From: UBA2882 sp045542735
GTDB lineage: Bacteria > Bacillota > Clostridia > Lachnospirales > Lachnospiraceae
NCBI GenBank assembly: GCA_045542735.1
Contig: JAZQLQ010000021.1
Coordinates: forward strand, 164,424-228,423
Direction of reading: 5' to 3'
Length of the DNA: 64,000 bases
Positions 43,202 to 51,700 of the stretch are shown here, piece by piece (within the stretch, counting starts at the first letter, position 1; the number at the start of each line of letters is the position of its first letter). The notes under the pieces are model-generated. The model did no database searches, had not been told where the DNA came from, and saw only the letters and a list, made by a program, of their open reading frames with translations. The translations under genes were made by a program, and so were the position numbers.

Positions 43202-44320
43202 ATGAAAGACATTCTTACCATATTAAAAGAAACCAATTGCATATATATCTTTGGTGCCCAGTCCAGAGCGAAGACGGTGATGGGCTATGTGAATGAATTA
43301 TTTCCGGATTTATCCGTCTTAGCGTTCTTGGTAGACAATGAGGAAGACAATGAGGAACAGATTGAGCAGATTCCGGTGCTACATTTGATGCAGGATATGG
43401 TGTTACATACCAATGCACCTGTGTTACTGGCTACAAAAGGAATTTATCATGCACATATTATAGAGGTGCTAAAGGGTAAAGGATTCACTACAGTTTTACC
43501 CATTACGGTAGAAGCAGATAATTGTCTTCGTAATGCATATGTGGGTAAAGTGTATGCAAAGCAGGGCAGAGAGTTTGTGAAGCTTGAGCAGTTAAGTGTA
43601 GCAGAAACGTGTCAAGGCACGATGAAGATACCGAGCGTTAATATCTGTGTGGCTAAATCGATTTATGATAATCCCACAGAGACTTCCTATATATATCCGG
43701 CTTGGGAGACACCCATACAGGTGGGAGCTGCATTAACGGATACGCGGTTAGAAGGAATCAGTATATTTGACAATACGGGAGACCATATATCCGATCGAAA
43801 TAGGCAATATTGTGAATTAACGGCTCTTTATTGGATGTGGAAAAATGATCCCCATGATATCGCAGGTCTTGCTCATTATCGCAGACATTTTATTTTGCCG
43901 GGCAATTGGGCTGATTTGATGGTTCAGAATGATATAGATGCTATTATTCCGGTTCCTACTTATGTATATCCGAATATTGATACCAATTATAGGCAACGTC
44001 ACATCCCTGATGATTGGGATTATTTGTTGCAATATCTAAAGAAAACAGATATACATACATATGAGACAGCGCGGGAAGTCTTCAAGGGCAGTTTATATCT
44101 ACCTTGCAATATGTTTATTGCAAAATGGCATGTGCTGGATGACCTTTGTGGCTGGATGTTTCCGATTTTAGATGCGGTAGCACAGCATGGCGGTGTCAAA
44201 GAAGATATCTATATGAACCGTTATGTGGGATTTTTATCCGAGCGGTTGATTACGTTGTATTTTACTTTATATAAAGATAAGTACAAAACAGTTTATGCAG
44301 ATCGTATCTTTTTAAAGTGA
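43202..44320 (+). CDS. DUF4422 family glycosyltransferase with Rossmann-like N-terminus
   Basis: A 372-residue protein. Residues about 11-105 form a Rossmann-like domain (IYIFGAQSRAKTVMGYV). Residues about 143-372 match DUF4422, a family of capsule and exopolysaccharide glycosyltransferases, with ICVAKSIYDNP, the YCELTALYWMWKN region and GLAHYRRHF, and a C-terminal YMNRYVGFLSERLITLY. It lies between the HTH gene and a sugar epimerase gene. It has no strong ribosome binding site; a small hairpin (GCTAA / TTAGC) lies at about 43182-43194 in front of it. Confidence 0.85.
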   Translation: MKDILTILKETNCIYIFGAQSRAKTVMGYVNELFPDLSVLAFLVDNEEDNEEQIEQIPVLHLMQDMVLHTNAPVLLATKGIYHAHIIEVLKGKGFTTVLPITVEADNCLRNAYVGKVYAKQGREFVKLEQLSVAETCQGTMKIPSVNICVAKSIYDNPTETSYIYPAWETPIQVGAALTDTRLEGISIFDNTGDHISDRNRQYCELTALYWMWKNDPHDIAGLAHYRRHFILPGNWADLMVQNDIDAIIPVPTYVYPNIDTNYRQRHIPDDWDYLLQYLKKTDIHTYETAREVFKGSLYLPCNMFIAKWHVLDDLCGWMFPILDAVAQHGGVKEDIYMNRYVGFLSERLITLYFTLYKDKYKTVYADRIFLK

Positions 44321-44361
44321 TTAAAATGCCCTAACATGGATGGTAGATGGAGAGAGCGCGG

Positions 44362-45420
44362 ATGGATTTGTATTTAGAACAGATTACATATGTTTCACAA
44401 CTGAATATTCCATGGGAAAAACTTTCCGGGAAAACCATTCTGATATCCGGAGCGACCGGAATGGTTGGAACATGTCTCATTGATATTTTGATGAAATGGA
44501 ATGATTTGCAGACTGCGGGTAATCAGTGCGGAGTAAAGGTGATTGCTTTAAGCCGTAATGAAGAGCGTGCCAAAGAGAATCTGGGTATCTATTGGGACAG
44601 AAAAGACTTCCGATATATAGTTTGTGATGTCAATGCAATTATTCCGGAAGTGGGAAATGTAGATTTTATCATTCATGCTGCCAGCAATACTCATCCGTTG
44701 CAGTATGCCAATGATTCTATTGGTACCATTACCTCCAATATTATAGGCACCAAGAATTTATTGGATTATGCAGTAAAACATCACACGGAGCGTTTTTGTT
44801 TCGTGTCATCGGTAGAGGTGTATGGAGAGAACCGTGGGGATGTGGACGCCTTTGACGAGAAATATCTGGGCTATATTGATTGCAATACATTAAGAGCCGG
44901 ATATCCTGAAAGTAAACGCTTGGGTGAGACCTTGTGTAATGCCTATAAGCAGACTTATGATTTGGATTTTGTGATTCCACGCCTTAGCAGGGTATATGGG
45001 CCGACGATGCTTGCATCAGACTCCAAAGCGATTTCCCAGTTTATTAAGAAGGCGGCAGCAGGAGAGGACATTGTATTAAAGAGTGAAGGGAATCAGAAGT
45101 ATTCCTATTCTTATGTGACCGACGCGGCAACGGGAATTTTATATACCTTATTATTGGGTGAAAGCGGACAAGCTCTGAATGTGGCAGACAGAGAATCGGA
45201 TATTACATTAAAGGACTTGGCGGCAATCCTGGCTCATTTGGCAGATAAAGAAGTGATATTTGAGTTGCCGGAGGAAAGTGAGAGAAGGGGGTACTCGACT
45301 GCCACGATAGCAATGTTAGATGCTTCCAAGTTGGAACAGTTGGGGTGGAAAGCGCAGGTACATATAGAAGAAGGTTTGGCCGATACGGTGGATTCGGTCA
45401 GAGAAAAGAGGGGAAAATGA
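44362..45420 (+). CDS. NAD-dependent epimerase/dehydratase (extended SDR)
   Basis: A 352-residue extended short-chain dehydrogenase. It has the NAD-binding GATGMVGT (about residues 30-37), the catalytic Tyr/Lys pair in YPESKRLGE (about residue 190) and a VSSVEVYGE strand as in sugar-nucleotide epimerases. It probably acts on a nucleotide-sugar or, next to two IspD-type genes, on a sugar phosphate intermediate. I chose ATG 44362, which has GGAGAG at good spacing; ATG 44347 is an alternative. Its TGA overlaps the ATG of the next gene. Confidence 0.88.
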   Translation: MDLYLEQITYVSQLNIPWEKLSGKTILISGATGMVGTCLIDILMKWNDLQTAGNQCGVKVIALSRNEERAKENLGIYWDRKDFRYIVCDVNAIIPEVGNVDFIIHAASNTHPLQYANDSIGTITSNIIGTKNLLDYAVKHHTERFCFVSSVEVYGENRGDVDAFDEKYLGYIDCNTLRAGYPESKRLGETLCNAYKQTYDLDFVIPRLSRVYGPTMLASDSKAISQFIKKAAAGEDIVLKSEGNQKYSYSYVTDAATGILYTLLLGESGQALNVADRESDITLKDLAAILAHLADKEVIFELPEESERRGYSTATIAMLDASKLEQLGWKAQVHIEEGLADTVDSVREKRGK

Positions 45421-46130
45421 ACACAGCACTTATTTTAGCGGCGGGAACTGATGCCAGATTTGAGATGGATGTTCCCAAACAGTTTGTCAATGTCAATAAC
45501 CGGCCGATGATTGTGTATACACTGGAGCGTTTTCAGGAACATCCGGATATTGATGAGATTGTGGTAGTATGTCTGGATGGCTGGCAGGAAATGGTAAGGG
45601 CATATGGAAAGCAGTTTGGTATTACCAAGTTAAAAGCCATTTTACCGGGAGGTAAAAATGCGCAGCAATCGACTTACCATGGATTGGATTATATGATGCA
45701 AGAGATGGATATGAAGCAGGGGGATATTGTGGTGATCCATGATGCTATCCGTCCTATGGTATCCAAGGAGTTAATTAGCAAAAGTATCGGAAAGTGTATC
45801 AAATCCGGTATGGGAGTGGCAGCTATCCATGTTATGGATGCGATTATGCGTACCGGTGATGGCAAGAGTGGATTTGAGAATATTGACCGTAATGAGATTA
45901 TGAAGATTCAGACCCCCCAGGCTTTTGATTTTAAGTATATCTGGGATATACACAATCAGGCCATTGCACAAGGGAAAACCGGTTTCTGGGATAATACGGG
46001 TATGTTGACCAGCATGGGTGAGAAAATTTATTTCTCCGAAGGTTCAGATATAAATATGAAGGTAAATACCACAGAAGACGTAGCTATGTTTAAGGCGCTT
46101 TACAAGATGGCACAAGCCATAGAGGAATAA
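45417..46130 (+). CDS. IspD/TarI-type cytidylyltransferase (copy 1), altered CTP motif
   Basis: A 237-residue protein of the IspD family, which transfers CMP from CTP to a sugar or polyol phosphate. The N-terminal motif reads ILAAGTDARFEMDVPKQF, where the second glycine of the usual AxGxGxR is replaced by Asp, and the PKQ is kept. HDAIRPMV and ENIDRNEIMKIQTPQAFDF match the later motifs. With an SDR neighbour it recalls the IspD-SDR pairing of Haemophilus ribitol-phosphate enzymes, so CDP-ribitol or a related CDP-polyol is a reasonable guess. The start overlaps the SDR stop (ATGA). Confidence 0.82.
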   Translation: MNTALILAAGTDARFEMDVPKQFVNVNNRPMIVYTLERFQEHPDIDEIVVVCLDGWQEMVRAYGKQFGITKLKAILPGGKNAQQSTYHGLDYMMQEMDMKQGDIVVIHDAIRPMVSKELISKSIGKCIKSGMGVAAIHVMDAIMRTGDGKSGFENIDRNEIMKIQTPQAFDFKYIWDIHNQAIAQGKTGFWDNTGMLTSMGEKIYFSEGSDINMKVNTTEDVAMFKALYKMAQAIEE

Positions 46131-46133
46131 TAT

Positions 46134-46844
46134 ATGAATGTAGCAATTATTTTGGCGGGCGGTCATGGTAGCCGTACCGAGCAGGACATTCCCAAACAAT
46201 TTATGAATATATACGAAAAGCCTTTGATTATCTATACTCTGGAGAACTTTCAAAACAATCCGGAGATAGATGCTATTGAGGTGGTTTGCTTGGATGGTTG
46301 GCATGAAGTGCTTCGCGCTTATGCAAAGCAATATGGGATTGATAAGCTTCAGTGGATTATCAGTGGCGGTGCTGATGGGCAGGAGTCTATCAGTAAAGGC
46401 GTGATGCATCTTTCTGATGTATGCAATGAAAATGATGTGATTTTAATTCATGATGCCATTCGTCCCTTTATTCCGCAGGAAATAATCACTGATGCTATTG
46501 TGACATGTCGAAAATATGGTTCGGGCTTAAGTGCAGTCCGTTGTCAGGAAACCATTGTACATACCGAAGATGGGGTTGAGGGAAATGAAAATATTGACCG
46601 CAAAGAAGTCATGCGTGTACAAACACCACAGGCATATCGTTATGGAAAAGCCAAATGGGCATATGAAGAAGCAGAGAGAAGAGGTATTACAGGAGAAGTT
46701 TATATCAATACCCTGATGCTTCATTTGGGAGAGCATGTATTCTTTTCTAAGGGCACAGAAAAGAATGTAAAGATCACAACAATTGATGACTTAGAGTTAT
46801 TTAAATCATTATTAAGGATGAAAAGAGAGGATTGGGTTCGCTGA
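46134..46844 (+). CDS. IspD/TarI-type cytidylyltransferase (copy 2)
   Basis: A 236-residue paralogue of the gene just upstream. The CTP-binding motif ILAGGHGSRTEQDIPKQF keeps both glycines, and HDAIRPFI, ENIDRKEVMRVQTPQAY and the C-terminal ITTIDDLELFK segment are present. The pair probably arose by tandem duplication; either they form a heterodimer or they make two different CDP-activated donors. True IspD of the isoprenoid pathway is less likely given the glycan context. Three nt separate the genes. A terminator follows and then the flagellin leader. Confidence 0.85.
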   Translation: MNVAIILAGGHGSRTEQDIPKQFMNIYEKPLIIYTLENFQNNPEIDAIEVVCLDGWHEVLRAYAKQYGIDKLQWIISGGADGQESISKGVMHLSDVCNENDVILIHDAIRPFIPQEIITDAIVTCRKYGSGLSAVRCQETIVHTEDGVEGNENIDRKEVMRVQTPQAYRYGKAKWAYEEAERRGITGEVYINTLMLHLGEHVFFSKGTEKNVKITTIDDLELFKSLLRMKREDWVR

Positions 46845-46857
46845 AACCTGCATAAAT

Positions 46858-46877
46858 AGGGGCTTTTTAGCCCCTTT
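46858..46877 (+). terminator. Intrinsic terminator after the cytidylyltransferase pair
   Basis: Stem AGGGGCT / AGCCCCT with a short T loop, then a T-run. It isolates the glycan genes from the flagellin promoter. Confidence 0.75.
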
Positions 46878-46920
46878 AAAATTTTTTTGAAAAAAATTTA
46901 AAAAATTTAAAAAAAGGGGT

Positions 46921-46946
46921 TAAGTATTTCTAAATCGCTCCGATAT
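46921..46946 (+). promoter_or_regulatory. Sigma-28 promoter of flagellin
   Basis: TAAG (46921-46924), a 14-nt spacer and TCCGATAT (46939-46946); shifting one base gives TTAA with a 15-nt spacer. It matches the sigma-28 consensus well and leaves a leader of about 100 nt before hag. Confidence 0.7.
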
Positions 46947-46978
46947 ATAATACAAGTAAAACAAATTACTTGCAACTA

Positions 46979-47051
46979 GTAATCCCTGGTGAGGGGTTAC
47001 ACCACAATAGTCGCAAGGAAGCGACATTTTATATTCAAGGAGGAATGAATT
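46979..47051 (+). promoter_or_regulatory. Flagellin leader with CsrA-type hairpins
   Basis: The first hairpin pairs GTAATCCC with GGGGTTAC (46979-47000). The second pairs GTCGC with GCGAC (47010-47025) and shows AAGGAA in its six-base loop, an ideal CsrA site. A second GGA lies in the ribosome binding site CAAGGAGGAATG (47036-47047). Two CsrA sites, one over the ribosome binding site, is the arrangement known for Bacillus hag. FliW-CsrA control is therefore likely. Confidence 0.75.
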
Positions 47052-47861
47052 ATGGTAGTACAACACAACATGAGAGCTATGAACTCTAACAGAATGCTTG
47101 GTTTAACAGCAAGCGCACAGAGCAAATCCACTGAGAAATTATCATCCGGTTACAGAATTAACCGTGCAGCAGATGATGCAGCTGGTTTATCTATTTCCGA
47201 ATCTATGAGACGTCAGATCAGAGGTCTTACACAGGCTTCCAGAAACGCTCAGGATGGTATCTCTTTCGCACAGACAGCTGAAGGTGCTATGGCTGAAGTG
47301 CAGGATATGCTTCAGAGAATGAACGAATTGCTCGTTCAGGCTGCAAACGGAACTAACAACACAACACAGATCGGTTACATCAATGATGAGATTTCTAACT
47401 TAAATACAGAAATCAACCGTATCGGTAGCGAGACCACATTCAATGGTGAGAAAGTTTTCAACAGTACAGCAAGATCTATCTTCGTTGGCGCTGAAGAAAC
47501 ATCTCAGGATATTGAAATTACAGCTCACACATTATCTGCAGCTGCAATCTGTGGTAGCGAAATCAGCATTACATCCAATAGTTCAGCTAAAGCAGCTATC
47601 GCTAACGTTAAAGCTGGTCTTGAGAAGATTTCTTCTTGGAGATCCGAGCTTGGTGCTAAACAGAACCGTTTAGAGCACACAGTTGCTAACTTGGACAACG
47701 TAGTTGAAAATACTACAGCATCCGAATCTCGTATCCGTGATACAGATATGGCTACTGAAATGGTTAAGTACAGCAATGCTAACATCCTTGCTCAGGCAGG
47801 TCAGGCAATGCTTGCTCAGTCCAATCAGGCAAACCAGGGTGTATTGTCCTTACTCCAGTAA
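47052..47861 (+). CDS. hag: Flagellin
   Basis: The filament subunit, 269 residues, a minimal flagellin with D0/D1 domains and almost no variable D2/D3. The N-terminus (MVVQHNMRAMNSNRMLGL, then LSSGYRINRAADDAAGLSISE) and C-terminus (SRIRDTDMATEMVKYSNANILAQAGQAMLAQSNQANQGVLSLLQ split over residues 226-269) are classic. A short central region (about residues 140-180) is rich in Ser and Thr and would be the place for O-linked glycans. It is transcribed from a sigma-28 promoter and has a CsrA-type leader. Glycosyltransferase genes lie on both sides. Confidence 0.97.
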   Translation: MVVQHNMRAMNSNRMLGLTASAQSKSTEKLSSGYRINRAADDAAGLSISESMRRQIRGLTQASRNAQDGISFAQTAEGAMAEVQDMLQRMNELLVQAANGTNNTTQIGYINDEISNLNTEINRIGSETTFNGEKVFNSTARSIFVGAEETSQDIEITAHTLSAAAICGSEISITSNSSAKAAIANVKAGLEKISSWRSELGAKQNRLEHTVANLDNVVENTTASESRIRDTDMATEMVKYSNANILAQAGQAMLAQSNQANQGVLSLLQ

Positions 47862-47889
47862 TTCAGAGTTTAGACGCACAAACTACCAA

Positions 47890-47916
47890 GAGAGTCGGTT
47901 TATCCGACTCTCTTTT
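47890..47916 (+). terminator. Intrinsic terminator after hag
   Basis: A perfect 9-bp stem, GAGAGTCGG / CCGACTCTC, with loop TTTAT and TTTT. The following glycosyltransferase starts 15 nt later, so it relies on read-through. Confidence 0.85.
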
Positions 47917-47931
47917 ATCGAGGTAAAAAAC

Positions 47932-49101
47932 GTGAGAAAAGTATTATATCTGCAATGGGATTGCTTTTGTGAAGAATATATATGTGATAGTTTAAAAAAA
48001 GGTGGATTTGGAGTTGAAATTTATTCTCTTCCGTATGGAGAAATCAGCATGCGTCATAATGAAGCTTTTGAAGAAGCATTGATGGAACATCTGGCAGGAA
48101 GCGCTTATGAATTTGTGTTTTCTTTTAATTTCTTTCCGGCAGTTGCCTTAGCCTGTCATCATGTGAACGTGAAATATATTTCGTGGACCTATGACAGTCC
48201 CTTTATGTACTTATATTCTGAGACGATTATGTTGCCTACTAATTTAGCTTTTGTTTTTGACAAGGTGACGGTTGAAGAATTGAAAGCTAAAGGGGTGCAG
48301 ACAGTCCATTATTTGCCTATGGCTGCTCCTGTTGCCTATTACGATTCCATGTATAGCAGTTCGACACAACGCAAGCAATATCAGACGGAAGTGGCGTTTG
48401 TAGGTTCTTTATATACAGAGGCAAGACAGGATCTCATGAGTCAATTGCAGGGTGTTAGTCCGGCTGTGATGCAGTATCTTGATATGCTAATAGAGATGCA
48501 GTTACAATCCTATGCTATGCCTATATTGGAGAGGTTTTTAAAGCCGGAAATTATAGCGGAGTTGTACAGAGTCTGCCCTATTGAATTGGATGCTGATGAA
48601 ATGCAATCTCTGGAGTGGATGTATGCCAATTATTATTTGGCAAGGCAATGTACGGCAAGAGAGCGGACAATGTTGCTGGATTATATTGCGAATCAACATG
48701 AGTTAAAGTTGTATACCCCTGATCCCACACCACATTTCCCCGATATTATCAATATGGGACCGGTAGATTATTGTGATATAATGCCTCATGTTTTTAAGAA
48801 TTCCAAGATAAATTTGAATATTTCTTTAAAAAGTATTTATTCGGGAATTCCGCTTAGAGCCTTTGATATTATGGGATGCGGTGGTTTTATGATTACTGAT
48901 TTTCAACCGGATTTTGGTGAATTGTTTGTAGCGGATGAGGATTATGTTTTTTACACTACTCCCGATGATTTGTATGCAAAGATCGATTACTATTTAGAGC
49001 ATGATGAAAAGCGTAAAATTATTGCCCGGAACGGATATGAAAAAGTAAAAGCAAATCATACATATGATCATAGACTAAAAGAAATTCTCAGTATGCTATA
49101 A
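47932..49101 (+). CDS. CgeB-like glycosyltransferase family protein (copy 2)
   Basis: A 389-residue paralogue of the gene at 16854-18047, with the same order of motifs: WTYDSP, FVFDKVTVEEL, EVAFVGSLY, FKNSKINLNISLKSIYSGIPLRAFDIMGCGGF (split across about residues 295-330) and HDEKRKIIARNGYEKVKANHT. The GTG start at 47932 has GAGGT at good spacing and an initial VRKVLYLQW. Its position directly after hag makes it the strongest candidate for a flagellin glycosyltransferase. Transcription must pass the hag terminator, which would keep its level below that of flagellin. Confidence 0.82.
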   Translation: MRKVLYLQWDCFCEEYICDSLKKGGFGVEIYSLPYGEISMRHNEAFEEALMEHLAGSAYEFVFSFNFFPAVALACHHVNVKYISWTYDSPFMYLYSETIMLPTNLAFVFDKVTVEELKAKGVQTVHYLPMAAPVAYYDSMYSSSTQRKQYQTEVAFVGSLYTEARQDLMSQLQGVSPAVMQYLDMLIEMQLQSYAMPILERFLKPEIIAELYRVCPIELDADEMQSLEWMYANYYLARQCTARERTMLLDYIANQHELKLYTPDPTPHFPDIINMGPVDYCDIMPHVFKNSKINLNISLKSIYSGIPLRAFDIMGCGGFMITDFQPDFGELFVADEDYVFYTTPDDLYAKIDYYLEHDEKRKIIARNGYEKVKANHTYDHRLKEILSML

Positions 49102-49118
49102 GCGTACTGAGAATTTTT
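49083..49118. terminator. Intrinsic terminator overlapping the end of the CgeB-like gene
   Basis: A stem of about 16 bp with one G-T pair (AAATTCTCAGTATGCT with AGCGTACTGAGAATTT) includes the last codons and stop of the gene. It is followed by a T-run and serves the convergent minus-strand gene as well. Confidence 0.8.
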
Positions 49119-49125
49119 CATAGAT

Positions 49126-50205
49126 TCATTGCTTTTTCAAAATCCGCAAGCGGTCCTTGGCAGGAGTAAAGTCGCCACATTTGTTATAATATGTTATGGC
49201 TTCTTTTTGATATCCCAGGCATTCGTGGATGACACCTAAGTTGTGCCATGCACGATAAGAGTTGGCACCATCTACTTCTGATGAAGAAAATGTGGTAGCC
49301 CGCTTGAATTCATCAATTGCATTTTGGAATAGACCGTTATTTAAGTAAATCATACCCATAAGAAAGACGAAATCTGAGCGGTTGCCAAAGATATCGTATA
49401 CATTTGCTAAGTCAAGGGCGCGTTGGAATTGTTTCAATTCTAATAACGTATAGCCAAAGGAGTTTACCATAGTGCGTACATAGGCCAAATTGGGATCCAC
49501 ATCTTCGGAGAGACCGAGATCGTAATAGTGTAAGGCTGATTCGAAATCTCCAATCATATAGTGTGCCTGTCCTAATTGGAATAAATTATAAGGATTATGC
49601 GGATTATTTTCTAAATCGGCTTTCAACATGGAAATATTACGCTCGGCCTTTTTTTGCAATTCTTCCGGGGTTCCGGCATATGCCATATGATTGACAATAA
49701 TGTTGAGAGCATAATATACGCGTTCGTGCTGCTGTGAAGGTTTTAATTGCTCATGAATCGGACGTTCAAAGCAGTAATGATTGCGATTGTAGAATCGGGA
49801 AGCCGGGTCGTTGCAGATGTACTGCGCATTTCCGTATCCGCAAGTGTTTCGCTGGATAATAGTACCAACGGCATAAGGATGTTTTTGGATATGGGATTGT
49901 AATGCCTTCTCGTCCCAAGTTGTGGTCATCTCATCGCTGTCAATACAGAGAATCCAGTCGTGTTTAGCTTTAGAAGCAGCAAAGTTTCTGGCAGCGGAAA
50001 AATCTTGTACCCAAGCAAATTCATAAATGCTGTCGGTATATGTGCGACACATCTCCATAGTGTTGTCGGTAGAGCCGGTATCAACAATGACAATCTCGTG
50101 ACCGTATTTTTGGGCATAAGGAGATATTTTTTCAAGACATTGTTGCAGGATGTCACATTCATTTTTGGTGATGATACATATTGAGATGGGGTGTTTTGAC
50201 TCCAT
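49126..50205 (-). CDS. GT2 glycosyltransferase with TPR repeats
   Basis: A 359-residue protein. The N-terminal GT2 domain (about residues 5-180) has ICIITKNECD, VDTGSTDNT, FSAARNFA and LCIDSDE, the last being the DxD-type metal site. The C-terminal part (about 195-355) contains three to four TPR units (for example NLFQLGQAHYMIGDFESALHYYD). This layout matches the SunS/SPBc2-type family; such enzymes often glycosylate proteins. It could act on flagellin, with the TPRs docking the protein. The start has AAGGAAGGGAATT upstream on the minus strand. It is divergent from the gene at 50308. Confidence 0.88.
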   Translation of the reverse strand: MESKHPISICIITKNECDILQQCLEKISPYAQKYGHEIVIVDTGSTDNTMEMCRTYTDSIYEFAWVQDFSAARNFAASKAKHDWILCIDSDEMTTTWDEKALQSHIQKHPYAVGTIIQRNTCGYGNAQYICNDPASRFYNRNHYCFERPIHEQLKPSQQHERVYYALNIIVNHMAYAGTPEELQKKAERNISMLKADLENNPHNPYNLFQLGQAHYMIGDFESALHYYDLGLSEDVDPNLAYVRTMVNSFGYTLLELKQFQRALDLANVYDIFGNRSDFVFLMGMIYLNNGLFQNAIDEFKRATTFSSSEVDGANSYRAWHNLGVIHECLGYQKEAITYYNKCGDFTPAKDRLRILKKQ

Positions 50206-50307
50206 ATTTATAATTCCCTTCCTTTATGCTAACAGTTATATCCCAAACTGTGTTATATTAATTATAGCAGTTTATAAAGATGGTGTCGATTGATAAAAGA
50301 GGACAAG

Positions 50308-50892
50308 ATGAAAGCGTTGACATATACATATAATAAAATGGATATATGTGAAAAAACACAGAAGAAAATGGACTGGCTTCAACAGCAGAAAAGTGCGTTT
50401 ATGGAAATGAAGCAACTACTGTTCCGAATGGTTGATTTGTATTGTCAAAAATCCCCACATGTCACATTGGAAATGTTGGAGCAGATGATTCCGAGTTTGG
50501 AGCAGGCGTTAGTGGACCAATATGTGGTAGAAGTTTCTCGTTTGATTAAAATTATTCGAATTCTTTGTTTGGAAAAGAAGTATGGATTGACATCTTTTTG
50601 TACGGGGATTTCTAGTAGTGAAGAACTGCTTAAAAAATACCAAAATGTTATGTTTGCTCTTCGCAGAATTGAATTGGGGCCGGAAGAAAAGTTTGCTGAT
50701 AGTGGTGTTGAATGGGTTGTAGAACAGCAGATATCTCCGATTGCGGTTGGCGTGATTAGCAAAGGGGATACATTTGCTAATCATGTAAAGATTTATACGA
50801 GATTGCTGCAAAGATACGAAAGTGTCGGTGTGCCGCATATTTGCGAAGTTTATCGTCAGTTTCTGGGAAAAGCGGGGGAGAAAGATGGATAA
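50308..50892 (+). CDS. Hypothetical helical protein
   Basis: A 194-residue, largely helical soluble protein I cannot place. Charged helices run through residues 10-110, followed by a mixed region (SPIAVGVISKGDTFANHVKIYTRLLQRYESVG) that looks more globular. The start is ATG 50308 with AAGAGGAC upstream; a TTG 18 nt earlier is less likely. It overlaps the following glycosyltransferase by 8 nt, so the two are made together. It may be an accessory protein of that transferase. Confidence 0.65.
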   Translation: MKALTYTYNKMDICEKTQKKMDWLQQQKSAFMEMKQLLFRMVDLYCQKSPHVTLEMLEQMIPSLEQALVDQYVVEVSRLIKIIRILCLEKKYGLTSFCTGISSSEELLKKYQNVMFALRRIELGPEEKFADSGVEWVVEQQISPIAVGVISKGDTFANHVKIYTRLLQRYESVGVPHICEVYRQFLGKAGEKDG

Positions 50893-51580
50893 CAAAAAAG
50901 TTGCTTTTATCGTTTGTGGCAACGATGAGCAGTTCTTGAATGAGTGTTTTACATGGCTTGATTTTTTGGAAATTCCGGAGGGGATAGAAGTAGAGATATT
51001 AACTGTTTGTGATGCGTCGTCTATGCTCTGCGGAATGCAGGAAGGAAGAGAGTCGACGGAGGCAAAGTATAAGATATATTTACACCAGGATGTATTTATC
51101 TTAAATCGCAACTTTATTCAGGATGTTTTGGATATTTTTCGTTCGGACGAAAAGATTGGCGTGATTGGCATGGTAGGAGTGAAAAACTTGCCGGCGGATG
51201 GTGTCATGTGGAACGAAAAAAGGGTTGGTGCTATTTACACTCGAGGAAATAAATCTTTCGATTATTCCGAGTATACATATCATATTAGGGATGAAAAAGG
51301 TGAATTGGCATTGCACGATGTGGTTGCAGTAGATGGATTCCTATTTGCGACCGCGTATGATGTACCTCTTCGGACAGAGTTGTTTGATGGCTGGGACTTT
51401 TATGATGTCTCTACGTCCTTGGAATATAAGAGGAAAGGATATCGGGTTGTTGTACCAAAGCAGGAAGTGCCGTGGTGTCTACATGATGATGGTACAATTT
51501 TGAGTTTGTGGGATTATGACAAGTATCGTCATATTGCCATGCAAGAATATAAAGATTTTATAGGAAAATGCGAGAAATAA
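50885..51580 (+). CDS. Glycosyltransferase, Glyco_tranf_2_5-like
   Basis: A 231-residue protein. It matches the small GT2-like family whose members start VAFIVCGNDEQFLNE and carry YKIYLHQDVFI (the DxD-like HQDV) and GVIGMVGV. Further motifs are VVAVDGFLFAT and WDFYDVSTSLEYKRKGY, with WCLHDDG near the end. These enzymes are found in capsule and surface glycan loci. The start at ATG 50885 has GGGGGAGAAAG upstream and lies inside the end of the preceding gene. Confidence 0.8.
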   Translation: MDNKKVAFIVCGNDEQFLNECFTWLDFLEIPEGIEVEILTVCDASSMLCGMQEGRESTEAKYKIYLHQDVFILNRNFIQDVLDIFRSDEKIGVIGMVGVKNLPADGVMWNEKRVGAIYTRGNKSFDYSEYTYHIRDEKGELALHDVVAVDGFLFATAYDVPLRTELFDGWDFYDVSTSLEYKRKGYRVVVPKQEVPWCLHDDGTILSLWDYDKYRHIAMQEYKDFIGKCEK

Positions 51581-51700
51581 ATCATTTTTTCACACCTTAG
51601 GACTATATACTTAATTAACGAAATATTGTATAATATAGCCAATTATGGAAGTTCTAGTGAAGTTCAAGTGGATTTCCAAGAGAATGTGGGAGGAAAAGTT

